Below are positions 10,401 to 25,400 of a DNA stretch of 64,000 nucleotides, in pieces (position 1 is the stretch's first letter; every line of letters starts with the position of its first letter). The translations under genes were made by a program, and so were the position numbers. The notes under the pieces are model-generated. The model worked only from the letters and a program-made list of their open reading frames with translations. It did not search any database and had not been told where the DNA came from. Source of the DNA: Mesocentrotus franciscanus (lineage: Eukaryota > Echinodermata > Echinoidea > Camarodonta > Strongylocentrotidae); contig CP137675.1 of assembly GCA_037976565.1 (NCBI GenBank), positions 17,560,813 through 17,624,812 on the forward strand. Direction: 5' to 3'.

Positions 10401-13400
10401 AATTGCTTAACGCTCTTACCAAGCATATCTCCAAGGTTACTATTACTGCTGATGCATTACACCACTTAGTCCTTGACCTTGTTTAATGCTTCAATGGCCA
10501 TTTTTATATTCTTCTTTGTTTATTGGTTGGTTTTGTTTTATAGTTCAGTGATGTGTACAGTGGTATTTAATCAAGGTCAATATTTATGTTATTTATTTTT
10601 AATTGTCAGTTGCAAAACTGCTTTCCACATAGGCTCTGTTAGCCAGTTTTAGACAATGAAATAATTAAAGATTGAAATTATAGACAAAATATTTTCTTTA
10701 GTTTTATATATGTATACCAAATATTGATTTAAGGTGAACTAACAATAATCTATTGATAATGAAGGTATATTCAAAGGCTTTGTTGAAAATTACAAAAAAA
10801 TAAAAATAAAAATAAAACCAAAACCAAACAAACAAACAACAACATCTACTCAAAAAACAACTTAAAACGAAACCTAACCACAGTATTTCAAACAACCATC
10901 ATTAAGGGAAAAAAATAGTTACGATAGGTGGAGGGAAAACAATTTGATTACAAAAGTAGCAATCTTATTATACATGTACAGTATACCATTAATCCATAAT
11001 CTTGTGTCAAGAAAATGAATAGGCAGGCCTGGTGTAAAAAATATTTTGAATAATTCGGTGCGAGATCATTAAGACATTTATACACTTGGATCATTTTATG
11101 TTGATTCCATCACAGAAGCAGTTCTTGCCAATTAAGGACAGTAAACATGTTATCTATTTGAGTTTGTGGATGTGCATCCAGTATCATTCTCGACATTCTA
11201 TTACTTAATTTTGATAGTTTATCAAGTATAAATATCCTAACTTAGCAATATCAGATATATATCCCTTTGGTCTTGCATACATGAATGATGATGATGGTGA
11301 TCCATAGCACTTGAAGGCGCCCGCTCCTCCAATAGTTATGGACTACACATTTGCTTGAAAAGATGGGTTTTGAGGCCTGCTTTAAAAGCTTTCTAGCTTG
11401 TCGGTGTTAGAAGAACAGGGGAGGATCTGTTACTACCAGGGTTGCGATAGTCAGTGAAAAGCTTCCATCTATTTATTCAATTTCTATGGAGTCATCGTTG
11501 CATTATGACCTTGTATAACTATAATAACATTATTATTCTTGTCTTTATACTGCATTCATGGTCATATTTTTTGTTCAAATCCATTTATCTGCATGACTGC
11601 ATACTTTAGGTGTATTTGCTTTGGGGTGAAACCAATTATCGCTTTTAGTCTTCCATGACTTTGTGTACACAGTGCAAATAGCCAAATACGGTACTGTCAC
11701 TTTGATAGCAGTCCTTTGATTTTTGTAATATTTAAATGACAAACTTCTGTATTTATGGTTTGTATGTAATGAAGATCGTAATGACATGCATATATTGTTA
11801 GATATATTTGAAAATGATACATCCAGTTACCTCCATGACATTGATGATATAGTAAAACTGCATGAACAGTAAAAACTGATTATCACTTTTGTTCTATATA
11901 TTTATGTAGCCTGTGTATATAGTGCAAATTAAATCAATTAAAATCATCTTCAAAGCATCAAAGCCAACAAAGTCGGCTCTAGATTTGTTTGTCTTGACCT
12001 TTTTTTGTATAAACATACACTGTTTCCATATTCGCACAAAATATTATATAATCTCTGAATTATTTGCAAGTGTACAGTTGTATATTCAAAGTTTAGTTCT
12101 ATTCAGTTCTACATGTATATGTATGTAGAAAGGAAACAATGATATATGATATTAATCAAGATAAGCTCTTATGATTGTTCTCTTTGCAGCATATTTTCTT
12201 GTTAGAACAAGATGAATACAAGAGAGAAGGCATTGATTGGTCTAACATCCCATTCGTTAACAATGAACCACTCCTGGTAAGTAACCATGGCAACCTAATG
12301 ACACTTGCCATAACATTGCATCCAACAAATTCTGTGCACAAATTTGTATGTGTCTATGCCATTGATTTAATTAATCAATCACGTAACATGTTGCATCGAC
12401 TCCGTAGTCGTATGAACATGAGTAATGTTGTTAATGTCATTTCTTTTCTTCAAATAAAGTAGAATGCAATATACAAGTTAAACAATAATATATTTAATCC
12501 AATGTGGTTTGGAAAAAGAAAAAACAATCATTTCACAGAGTAGTGATATAAACATAGCAGTGAGAAAGTTGCAATTGTACCAGGCCCAGTGCATTATAAA
12601 GGCATGACATTTATCCATAAATGCACAGGACAATATTTGTCTGTACTTTGATATTGAATTAGGATATATTTTATGAACATTGACTACATGTATATCATTA
12701 TTTTATTTGTAACAGGAACAGAATGAAAAAAAAAAAAAAAGATTATGTACAAATCATAATATACTCCAATAATGATGTGTAATTTATATACATGTATGTA
12801 CTGTATGTTTGTCCAGTCTTTATCAAAATGCTATTTATAATTCATAATGATTGTTTTAAGATAAACATGTATGCACAGCTACATAAATGAACATTCACAT
12901 AATGAAATGCTGCTCACAGTTACTATTTTGTCTTTTATGATTTGTATCATGCAGGGTCTATTCATGGCCAAACCAATTGGTATCTTGGCTCTCGTGGATG
13001 AAGAAACCCTCTTCCCTAAGGTAGGCCTAAGCTCCCCAATAGCTAGCTCAAATTATAAAGCATTTTCAAACAATATTACAAACTACACAAATTGTTTCAA
13101 AATGTTTAACTTTGCCATTTCAATAGTAGGAAATGTTACTGTACACTTTAAACCCATTTAGCACAAAGCTAATCTGCCAAAAAGAACATTGATCGGATGA
13201 TCGCCAAGAACTAAATATGTGTTGCTATATAGAGCTGTGAAATTTCTCAAATGTAAGAATGTAATGGGAAAATCTTAATGATATAACAAGATAAAGATTG
13301 AATTCAGTTTGAATTGGTTGAGTTACCGGTACTTATTTATGCTCTGAATGAAGGATGAATAGATTGTTTAGGAAATAATTACTAACAGGGAATGCTGCAT

Positions 13401-16400
13401 GTTTTTCATATTGAATATTTTTTAATGTTTTTTGATATTTTCCAATAAGCTTTTTCCCTCGCGCTGTGTATGCTATTCTGACTTTTTATATTTTCATTTC
13501 CTTTTATGCCTCCATCCACCATAGATGGTGCTAAATGCATTATTTTTGTGTGTAATACCTGAGCCTTTTATTTACTTGTGAGTGAAACAAATATCCATTT
13601 CACACGTACATTGGACAAATGAATAGATGAAATGAGTGAATTTTCTTCCCTTTTCCTCCCTTCTTCATTGTTCTTGAATTTTGCCAGGGTAATGATCACA
13701 GCTTGGTGGAGAAGATGAATAAACACTTTGCTCGTAATCATCACTACATCAAAGCAAAGATCTCGACCAGTAATACATTCAGTATTGATCACTACGCTGG
13801 AAGGGTAAGATTGCGTTTCTCTCTCAATTCTGCTATTCTTGCAATCATTCATTATGTCATATAGTCTTATTGAGGTGTCGTGGTCTAATGGATACGTCAC
13901 CAGACTGTTGATCATATGGATCGCGGTTCGAGTCCTTCTATGACACTAATGTCCTTTGGCAAGACATTAATCTACATTTGCCACTCTCCACCCAGGTGAA
14001 GTAAATGGGTACCCAGTAGGAAGAAATTCCTTGAATGCTTTAGCGCCTTATTATGGCAGCTCAGCTACAGCCGGGTAATAATATGATATTTTGTATTAAG
14101 CGAAGTAGAGTATATTCATATAGTAGCTGCGCTATATAAATTGACCTATTATTATAGCTACATCGCTCAACAGAGAAAAACACGACAGATATTGAGAAAA
14201 ATTGGTTATCAGATACTAAATGCATAGGATTTGATACTCGGCACTTTTCTCATAATCGCCACTACATCAAAACAAAGATCCCCACCAGTTTAAACATTCA
14301 GTATTCATAACTTTGCTGGAAGGGTAAGGAGAGGTTTCCATGGCAATGCTATATTTGCTCACTAAATCCTGTTGTCACAAAAGAAAAAACAAACAAACAA
14401 AGTAAAAGAAAATTAGAAAAATGAAACAAAATATACCAAATAAAGATAGAAAGGAATTTATACTTGGCAGGTACATGTGTGTGTATCATGATGTAGAACA
14501 AAAAATAGTCTGTGTTGCTTTGACTATTTTCACAAAGTGTTTATACACAATAACCCATTGAATACTGAGTTCATTCATTCCCATACGCTTAATACAGTAG
14601 CCACTCGGTTCCAGTATGCATAGGGTTAATCTATGTGAAATGTGGATGAATCTACATCTAAATGTTTTTACATGAGTAGATGAATAAATGTTGAAGTTCT
14701 AATGAACAAGTTTCAAGTTTTATGTAATATTTTCAAATGTTCATCTTACATTCCCGTAGAAATACAAAGAGTAGAAAACAAAGAAAAAAAATGTTCTTTA
14801 GAAATATTTTGAGTTTAGATTCTAACTGTATGTATTGAATACACTTGATTCATAGTACATTGTATGCGATTTTAAGCTATAATCTTGAGCTCTGGTATGG
14901 GCATCATATGTTGAGAGAACATGGCTATAATTCATTCTGGATTGTTTATCCTGCAGTAGATTGATTGTTTGAACCAGTAAAATAAAAACAACCTCACAAA
15001 AACTTGCTGGAAATCATCTTTAATAAAAACCACAACTCTCATTTGCACATAGTGTGTTAAGCACATGGTGTAAGTTTTCTTGGATTCTGTGAAAATTTAT
15101 TTTCTATCATTACCAGAACTCAACTAGCTTATCTTTAAGCCCTACTTGCTCTCAGCAGACATATCTATTTCATGCTATTCAAATCTTGAAGTCATCTTTC
15201 TTTTTCAAGCTCTATGGAAAGTAGTAATGGGCTTTCTACTTTAGTCCTTCTTCCTTCCCCCAGTCTTCAAATATATAATAAGCAGTCACATATTATAGTG
15301 AAGTTCATACCATTTTTCAAAAAATGCATTTTCATATTTCTATTTGTCAATCTCTCTTGAAATGTGTGGTGGGCTTTCTACTTTCTTCTCTCTCCCATCC
15401 ATCTCTTGATATGTAGTAAGAAATCATATATGGTAGTGAACATCATGCTATTACATGTATTATAAAAAAAAAATCTTTTCACAATTTCTCTTTCTCAAGC
15501 TCTGTTGAAAGTGGTGGTGGTGTTCTTTGCGCTTTCTCTCCTTTCATCAGTCTCTCAATGTTTAGTAAGCATTCATGTATTTCAATAAGCACATGTCCTC
15601 TTTAACTACATTTATTTATATATATCTCAAAATACATCTGTACTTCTGAAAATCCAATTTTTGTATGTTTATTCTATGTTATATTCAGGAGCATGAATTT
15701 AGCATACTCTGTCTCACAGGTTTTGAATTTTTAAATCACTAAAAACGTAACAAAAGATCTTTTTGAATAATTTGATTCATATCTGACCTTTGATGCTAAT
15801 GTAAATATTGTACAAATATGAATGATCATTGTAATATGTCTTAACCAGATTGTGTCAACATTTCTAAAGCACACATTTGCATATAGTGTATGCCAGTATA
15901 TACTTTAAAGGGATTGGGTAACTTGCCTCAGATTCTAAAAAAAAATTCTGGATTTAGCTCATGCTGCAATCATAATTATAAACCTTTAGGTCATACATGA
16001 ATCCCATAACTTTTACAAGCCAATCGCCTGTCTGATTATCAAGATATCTGTGATTGGAATTAGACATTTCAGAATTTGTTTTCCTAACGGTTTTTATAAC
16101 ACTACACTCTATTGGGAAGTATTAGTATGGTAAAACCGGTCACTCAAAGATTTTTACTTTTTTGAGGCACTTCATGATCATTTTGAAGCGCAATTTTTGG
16201 GGGCTTCAATATAACACCATATCACAGACACTGAAACCAAGTAGGGCCATGCATCTCAGATTTAACATTGTTAAACGATGCCTTTAATACTTATGGATTC
16301 TTCTGAATGCAGGCTTAAGCCTCTATATTCAGTTCCAAATTGTTTCTTCATGTTAAGTTGGCTGGATCATACAGTGTGTATGAGTTTTATATTCTTCTTA

Positions 16401-19400
16401 CATAGTTTACTCCAAAAATACCGTGTTGTTTGATGTAAATGGTAAAAAAGAAAATCCAGTCTATAATACAACAATAGTCTTTGATTATCATTTAAATGTC
16501 TTACAATTTGATGTATTGAATGGGCCCACAATGACTAGCTTTTGCTTACCGGTAGTTGTTGAAGGCTTCATTTATTGTACATTATAAACTGTCATGCAGC
16601 AAATCGATCTAACTTTGAATACCTTGTTATTACATATTTGTTGTTCTGTTGAGCTTGAGAACATGCACTCTTGTATTTTTAGGTATCCTACGACGCTACT
16701 GGCTTCTTGGACAAGAACAGGGATACTCTTCCAAATGGAGTTACGACCATAATGCAGAACAGCAGCAATGACCTTCTTGCACGCATATTCCGAGGTTGGT
16801 TCTATGTTTTGGATTGCCCTTTAAACCCAATTGCAACCCAAGTCCCATCACTTTGTCTCTGACAAGGTAAAGCACAAATATTGCTAGAGAAAATGCTTGA
16901 TCACCATTGATTGCAAACTGTAAAATGAATGATGTTATATGATGTGTAGTGATAGATGTACTCTCTTGTAGACCCTAACCTATGTTCATCAATGACTAAT
17001 TTTTCTAAATATGAATCGAATGTGAAAGTAATGGAAGAAGATGCATTGCATAAAAGAAACTCTCTTGATACATTGAAGCATTGTAACGCATGGCTGCATG
17101 TGCATTGATGTACATTTGTTTAAAACTGGATAATTTTTTATACATTTTTTATTTAAATCATTTTTATTGAATCAAACTAACACCAGAGTATACAATTTAC
17201 ATCGTCTGATCACATTCTTATCAAAGGAACAGTTTTATTATTTTTTAAATATATACAAGATAGCGAATATATTTTTAAAAAATAATACATTTTTATTTAA
17301 ATCACTTTTATTGAATCAAACAAACATCAAACTATACAATTTACATTGTCTGATCACATTCTTATCAAAGGAACAGTTTGATTTTTAAAATAAAATATAT
17401 GCAAGATAGCAAATATATTTTAAACAAAAAATAAGAACAAAAAAATGAAAATCAACATTTTATAGAAAATTGATACAACACCTTCTTGTTGTATAATAGT
17501 GATATGTTTGCTGGTAAAAGCATGCCATCTGTTTTTTATGACCTTGCATTTTATTTTGATTATTTTTTTTTACCACTATCCTTGAATATTTCTATAATTT
17601 ATGAGATCAGTTTCATGGAACTGTATGTCAAAAACATGATTGTCTAAAATAAGCAGGGTATCTGATCATGTGATGTCCCATGCATTACCAAGTGGTACTA
17701 TGAAAATAGATTGCCATCAAAAGTATTTTGATATTTATTCTGATCCAAGCCCTCAAAGTCTAAATACTTCATATAATGATCAGATATAGTGAGATCTTAC
17801 ATGTGGTTAAAGATACTATGTCCCTTTTGCAGCCAACATCAAATTCTGTAGAACTTTGCAGGAATTATGAATATGTCATGTATGTCCTATCTGTGAAATT
17901 TAAACGTTAGCAGTGTCCTAATATTCAAATTATGCAAGGAAACCCGTTTACTTGCTAGACTTCACTGTCAGACACTATTGAGTGACTGACTGGCTTTTTC
18001 ATCTTTGGTAATAACATACATAAAATGAGCTGTAAAGGGTACATGAGCATTTGTCTACATCAATAACCCACTTCTTGTAATGGCCAAAATTAAACTGATT
18101 GAATCTTTGCGCAGCATAAAACGTACGACCATTCGGTACAATGGTCTGAAAAATCAGACTATTACTTACTGGCTCTATAGCTCCTAAGTCGATTCGACAA
18201 CTAATAGTCGTTATTTTCCCACTTAAAGACATTTTCAAGCCCCCATGTTTTTAGGAAAGTTCAAAATTAGTATTGTCCTTCAAATGCCGTTGGAATTTAA
18301 CCTTTTCATTTTTTTGGCCTGCAAATGGGACATAGTACCTTTAAAGTAACAAATATGGGACAAAATATCTTGGACTGGGCTGCAAAGGGTTTTTTATGCT
18401 TTCTGTTTTACAGACTTGCAATTCAGTTGATTGTTTGTGACCACTGACTTGAATATTGGTATGAGATCTGTCTCATTGGCATTGTGCAGGGAAATAAAAA
18501 CCTGAAGTAAAGTGAGAATTGTTAGTCATGAGCTTTGCATTCATAATTTCCACAGTAAAGGCATGATTGAATCCTGACTGAAAGCACAGCCATGCTAGGA
18601 CATAGATGGCGCTGTTTATGGTTAGGTGTTGCAGAGATGCCAGTCTTCAGGCTTTTGCCTGATTTCAGGCCCTGACAACTTCCCATTTCAGGCTTTTTCA
18701 GGCTTTATATTGTACAGCACATGTGGGGCTTTTACGTGTTCTGGCTTCTTTTCAGGCCCAGTGAGTAAAACTGACTGGCATCCCTGGTGTTGGTGCTGGC
18801 ACCCATGATATCCTAGCAGTTAGAAGTTATTTATGAGCAATACAAGTAATGTAAATGGTTGATGAATATTTGCATGACTAATAATTTTATCGTGATAATC
18901 TCTTAAAAGATCTAGAGGGTATTGCAACCTCAAAACTTTCCTTAAGTTCATGATAAGGCCGGTTTTCTTGAAGATTAATTACATGTAGGACTTTAGCTTA
19001 ATCATATGAGTCTGTCTAGAATTCCTCTTTGACCCATTCCTTTGGGTCCCATTCCTACATACCCATGGAATAATACTCCTTATATACCAACAATTCTGCA
19101 GAAAGCATGGGTTTATATGATTTTTATTCATGATGATATGGCATACATGTTTTTTTGTCTTCAAAAATCTTTATTTCCAATTCATTTTTAAAAGCAAAAA
19201 TGATATTATATACATTATGATATAGATATAGAATAACAAAATGAAATACAGAGATAGGCACAAATTATTAAAACTGAGTAAAAAAAAGACTAACTATACA
19301 AAACCAAGTAGGTTACTTAGAGTCAAGTACAAACGTAACAAATCCACAACAAAATTTAAAGAAATGAAAAGGAAAAGGGTTTCCACTTAAAAAGACAAAT

Positions 19401-22400
19401 TAGGCTTGAAAATTGCACATACCCATGTTAATTTCAATAACAATATGATATGAATAATTGAGTATTTATGATTTCATACATATAGGTACTATCACCAGGA
19501 CAGGAACACTAGCCCTCCAGAATAGGCTGAGCAAGAAACGATCTAGGAAATCTCTCAAAAAGGTATTAAGCAAAGTCAGCATATATATGAAGTATGTAAA
19601 GTGACAAAATTAATAAAGTTGCTCATATAATGTTCACACCAACTTGTATCCCAAATTATCGTTTATGTTGATGTAGTGATGAACTATGTTTGTTCAAAAA
19701 ATAACTATACATCAAATTATAATTGCATACTTTTACAATTCAAAGATGAAATTTGTTCAAGAAAAGTAACGTAAGATGCAGCTGATTGGTACATTTCTTC
19801 ATTCAATACTATGCATTAGGAGATTTACATTTTATGAACTGGTACTGAGTTTAAATCCTCAGTGCTCGAGGTCACAGGCCCAGATAATTTGCTTGCAGAA
19901 ATTGTTTCATGCCAATCATCTGTCATTCCTGCAAACTCTAAGCCCTTTATGTAGTATTAATATTTTTTGCAGATATCATGTACTGTATCTGTGTCTGTTG
20001 TAGAATGAGAGCACAAATCATGTTGAACTTCATTAAACCAGGGTAATTGCATCATATTTTTTGTTTGTTCTAGTCATACCCTTATTTCATGATACCCTAG
20101 CCTGTAAATTCATATGATTTTGTTTTGATATCACAGAGAGGAGGTCCTAAGGGTACAGTCAAGAAGATCACTGTTGGAGCACAGTTCAAGGTATGGTTGG
20201 TTTGATTAACACTTCGGTTGCTTTCTTCTTCTCTCTTTTCGTGGGCGCTCGGTTGCCATGGTGGCGATTTTGCACAAAATACCTGGGGGGTGTTTCACAA
20301 AGACTAAGATCGACTTTAAGTTGGACTTAGGTATAACAGGCCGTTCATGCCATTGGTTGCTATCCCAATTGGTCTCTAAATTATAATCTTTAGATAACAT
20401 TTTTTCCTTCAATAATGAATTATCAAAAAATGTAAGTTTTGTAGATTTTTTACCATGATTTGTACATCCCTTGAGAGACCAATGCCAGTAAATAATGATA
20501 GCAAACAATGGCATGAACGGCCTGTTATACTTAAGTCCAACTTAAAGTCAATCTTAGTCTTTGTGAAACACCGCCCAGGCACCGCGGCAGATATAATTTT
20601 TCCTTTCATGACTTTTTTCTTTCGAGTCTTACGCATCTTTTAAAACAATTTTTTTGAAAATCGGACGTATAGTTACAAAGTCACGTGACCTTTTGTCTTT
20701 GCATGTCAGCCCGAAAATCGCTCATTTTTGTGATTTGTGTACAAAACATATGGAAATATCATTTTTCCTAAAAAGAGATAAAAACATTGGTTATTTGGTC
20801 TTGTTCAAAGTTTAGGTGTTTGTTTTGGGGTCAAAATAGATGAATTGTAGTTAGGAATGGAATAAAACAACAAAAACAATAAAATACATAAGTTAAAAAA
20901 AATAATGAAATACATAAGAAATTATCAAAACAAGAGATAACATAAGGAATAACCTGGCTCTTCCAATTTTTGTTGTCATATTATTATTCCAAATGGTCTA
21001 ACGAATATATGTAGTGAAAAAGAATGCTTAAATATGAATAATATATGATTTATGGGTAAAAATGTGATTGTTATAACCTTATTTGCATAAATTACCATAA
21101 ATATGCAAATGAGTGAATTTTTCAAAAAATTGAAATTACCATAGTATTCTATACACTTCACTTGACATGCATGCAAATTTTCGCGGCGATCAGCTGTGAA
21201 ACGGCCGAGATCTTAGGGGGGTCAAATTGACCCCCTCAGTAAAAACCTGGTCTGAAATAGCCCAGTTAGAATAGGGTTAACACTGGTATAGATTAATCTT
21301 CCATTGGATACAATTGAATAATCTTGAAGCCTTTGGTATATCTATGCCATCATAAATACAATGTGGCACAGTGAGATAATATGTGTGGCTTTTAAAGAGT
21401 CAAGGCTTGTTCAGATATAACATATTAAACCGCCCACGAAATAAAAAGCCACCGCATTTTTAAAAACATGTGAATGAATACTAACTGTGCGCAAAAATGG
21501 TCCTACATATATTCACTTTGCTCTGTGTTATAAGATAGGCAATGTTAAGTGTATTACATTTTACGTCATAAAAAAAAAAATCGCAGAGTGCAGCCGCGTA
21601 AATAGACAGGAAGCCTCTTGGCCACCAATCTATCCCAGAGAGCATTTGAAATGGGGCCTGAACATAACATACAGTTATTTTTAATATACTGGCGATAGAG
21701 AGAATTCCACTTGAATTCTGTTGTATGTTGATGTGAACCATCCAGCTGTCCTTATCTTGCAGACATCACTAGCTGTCCTGATGGAGCTTCTTAACAAGTC
21801 CAATCCTCACTTCGTCAGATGCATTAAACCAAACACTTCCAAGTCTGCAAGAAACTTTGATGATCAATATGTCACGGCACAGGTTAGTTAGTCTAGGCCT
21901 AGTAATGGTAGATTCTTTATACTTTGATGGGTTATCTCTTTGCAGAATGTTGTTATTATACTGCATTGTTCTTATGATGTCTAGCAATTCCTCTGTTCTC
22001 CATGCGCTTCAGGATTAGAGAAGGCAGGAGAGTTGTTCTATGTTACTCATACAACTGTATTTCTCAATAAACAAGTACATGTGTGTAGGGGCTCCCCCAA
22101 AAAAAAGGGGGGAAAAAGGGGTTATGAAGGTCATTCATTCAAAGACTTATCTAATAAACCAGCTCTTTAGTACATCTTTCTTTTGACAACTGCATTTCAT
22201 TTTGAGATGACAGGAATGCCTTTTCAGATTATATGTTGTCAAATCTTAATTATCCTTTTTATGTTTTTGTCTTGACTTACATAGCTGCGATACACTGGTA
22301 TGCTGGAGACAACCAAGATCAGACGTCTAGGCTACGCTATCAGACCACAGTTTGCTGACTTTGTCAACAGGTATGGAGACAAAGGGTATCAGACATCTAG

Positions 22401-25400
22401 GGATAGCAAGAAAATTTGGGGAGAAATAAAGAGAGCTAGACGGAAAGTCAGACATACGATTCAGGTTTTTAAGCTTTAGGCTGACATATTTGGAAGACTT
22501 TCATCCAGCTGCACTCTTTGTTCTTAATGATCAAGTTGCTTGAGGACACTAGTTTAAGTCAAGAGGAGATACACTTGAAAAAGCGATCCAAGGTTTTTTA
22601 TTAACCACTTACTTATTATCAGATAAAGTGAAACAATGTGCATATTAAATGAAATGAAATAGCGTTGAACAGCTGTAAGATTTAAAGAGTAATTTTACCA
22701 CATTGAACGAACACTTGAGTTGAAAGAAATTCTTTCATGAGAGCTACAAAGAAGGAAAAACAGAGAGACAAAGATGGAGAGAGAAAGAGACAGATTAATA
22801 CAGAGAATAAAAGACAGATAGGCAGATGGAAAGAAAGGGAGGTGTACAAAGATTATAGAAACAAAGTTCAGCTGAAACTTGAAAAAGCAAATCAAGAATT
22901 TGTTATTATTATTTATTATTAACTCATCATCAGATAATGTGAAACAATATGCATATTATTTCAATTCAATTCAATGTGGTTTATTAAAAATGCAAAGCAG
23001 TAGTCCAGCGACTAATGAAATGGTATAGCATCTAACAGCTTTAAGATTTCAAGAGTAATTTAACCACATCGTACAAACTCTTAAGTTGAATACAACAGTC
23101 TATAGAATGAGGTAAGAATGCAATATCATCCTTGAGGTTGAAAAGCAACAATATTCTCACAATGAGTGTTATGTTTGATTATGTTGTAATGACATGATGT
23201 TGACTGTTTATGTTCAGGTATAACGTACTTGCTCTAAGTCCTAAGCTGGCAACCGATCAGAGAGGATGTGTCAAGATCTTAGAAACCATCGGACTCAAGG
23301 ACTGGAAAGTGGGGTGAGTCAAGGACACTTTCATTACAGTAGTTTTGGCCAAACATAGTTGAAAATTTTGTTTTACATTTTGTCTTGTAAGTGTGAATAC
23401 AATGTGTTTTTCATAAGATTTAGTTGAATATCTTTATACCTTGCTTTCTCCAATTTGCAGAATATGTTGTAGGTCCTTAATATTTTTGATACGGGATAGA
23501 GGCAGAAGACCATCACTGAGTTAAGACTTGGAAAACTCTATTGACATTAAAGAGTTGTTGTCGTAGAAATTATTGTCAATGCTATTAAGCTTGTTAGGTC
23601 TTCACTTCTTCCAGAGGAAACTTGCCACAAGTACATGTATCTTCAAGGTAATTTTTGAAAGAGATATTTCTTTCAATAATGGTTTTATACAGGATAATCA
23701 GTACATTGTCATTCGTACACATTTGATAATGATTAAAGCTCTTACGACATGTACTCGTAAATACCGTATTTGCCGGCGTAAAGGCCGCAGTATTTTCTCT
23801 TCCGAAAATATCAAAAAGTCTGGGTGCGGCCAATCCGCAACAACAGTAAAAAAATTGGCTGTTAAAACAGCACATAATGTCATACATATGGGACTACCAA
23901 CAGTGCAATGACTAGATCTATACCAGCTAGTAGTGGTACAGGACATTTCTAGATTAACTCCACACATCCTACCGACTATTTCATGTTGCATTGTTGACAT
24001 GAATTTTTGTTGATCTCGTGAATAAACTTCATTACCTATTTTTGACAAATTCTACCGGTAGATCTAGCTTTAAATCTGTGCCATTGCATTGCTAAAGGAA
24101 GGGACTGTTACGCAACTGCGCATCCGGACGAAGTCTGTTTTCTTTGTATCCATTTCACGCAATTTTGTAAGTAGGGGTATAAATAGGATACCAAAACTGC
24201 CTGCGATACAGTACTAACTTCAAAATCAATGAAGATTTGCTAAATTACAATCAATTTTGCGGTAAACTTATTTTTTTACTGTAAATTTTATAAAAATATT
24301 GATGAATTTGGTATCAGTTTGTAGAAAAAATAGTTTTCTACAAGAAATTTACGATAATTTTGTTTGGTCTGTTTGGACTTATTTTTTATGATGTAAGTTT
24401 AGTTGTTAGATAATGCATGTAGCTTTTATAATATTAGATGCATGGTATACTCTCCATGTGCTAATCTTTACCGTATGATAAGGGTTTTATTTTTGTTATG
24501 TTATCATGATACAGGAAAACCAAGTTATTCTTGAAGTACTACCATCAGGACCTGCTGGAGGAGAGGATGAGGAAAATGGGAGAATCGGCTGTTCATCTCA
24601 CAAGATGTAAGTCATCTCAATTTTTTTGTGTAGAGGGAACTCACAAATTAGCAAATGCTAAGCGAGTGCTAATACACCATTTTCGTAATGTAATCAAATT
24701 TAATGCCTAAATCTTTGTTAAGTGCCATGTTACAAATTATTTCATTCACTTGTTACAAACAATTGTATTTCAATAGACAGAACGCGAATTTCATACATTA
24801 TTTGTTGCTAGGTAGGATAAACATTATGGCTTCTCCTACTGAACAACACAGGATGTATGCCACGTACAACAATGATATGTTGTACAGTGTACGTGGATTC
24901 TTAGCCAGGCATTTGTTCAGATGGCTCAAGGAGAATAATGCATAAAAAAGGCTGAATTTATGTTTTTCACAGTAGCAAGTGTAAATCAAAGTTAACACTG
25001 GTAACATACTACATGCGCATGTTCTTGACATTTATGATCATTATATTTTCAGTGGTACGAGGGTTCTTAGCCAGACGTCTGTTCAGACGGCTCAAGGAGA
25101 AAGCTGCCAAGGAGAAGGCTGAGAGTGAAGCCTTCCTAGCAAAAGTAGAAGCTTTGAGTCTCAAGCAAACAAGCAACATGATGGACATGTTACAGAAAGA
25201 TAAGATGATTCCACATGGTAAGTTTATCTCATGCCTTGGAGTTTTTTTAAGGTCAGTGATAATATTCCATTCTTGGATGATGCATATCATATTATAACGT
25301 CTCTGAGGACTTTATGCATTATTACCTTGGCTTTAGATCCGGTAACTGTAGCGCTCAGTGCCATCAAGGTACCCACTTACTACACCTGGGTCGAGTGTGG

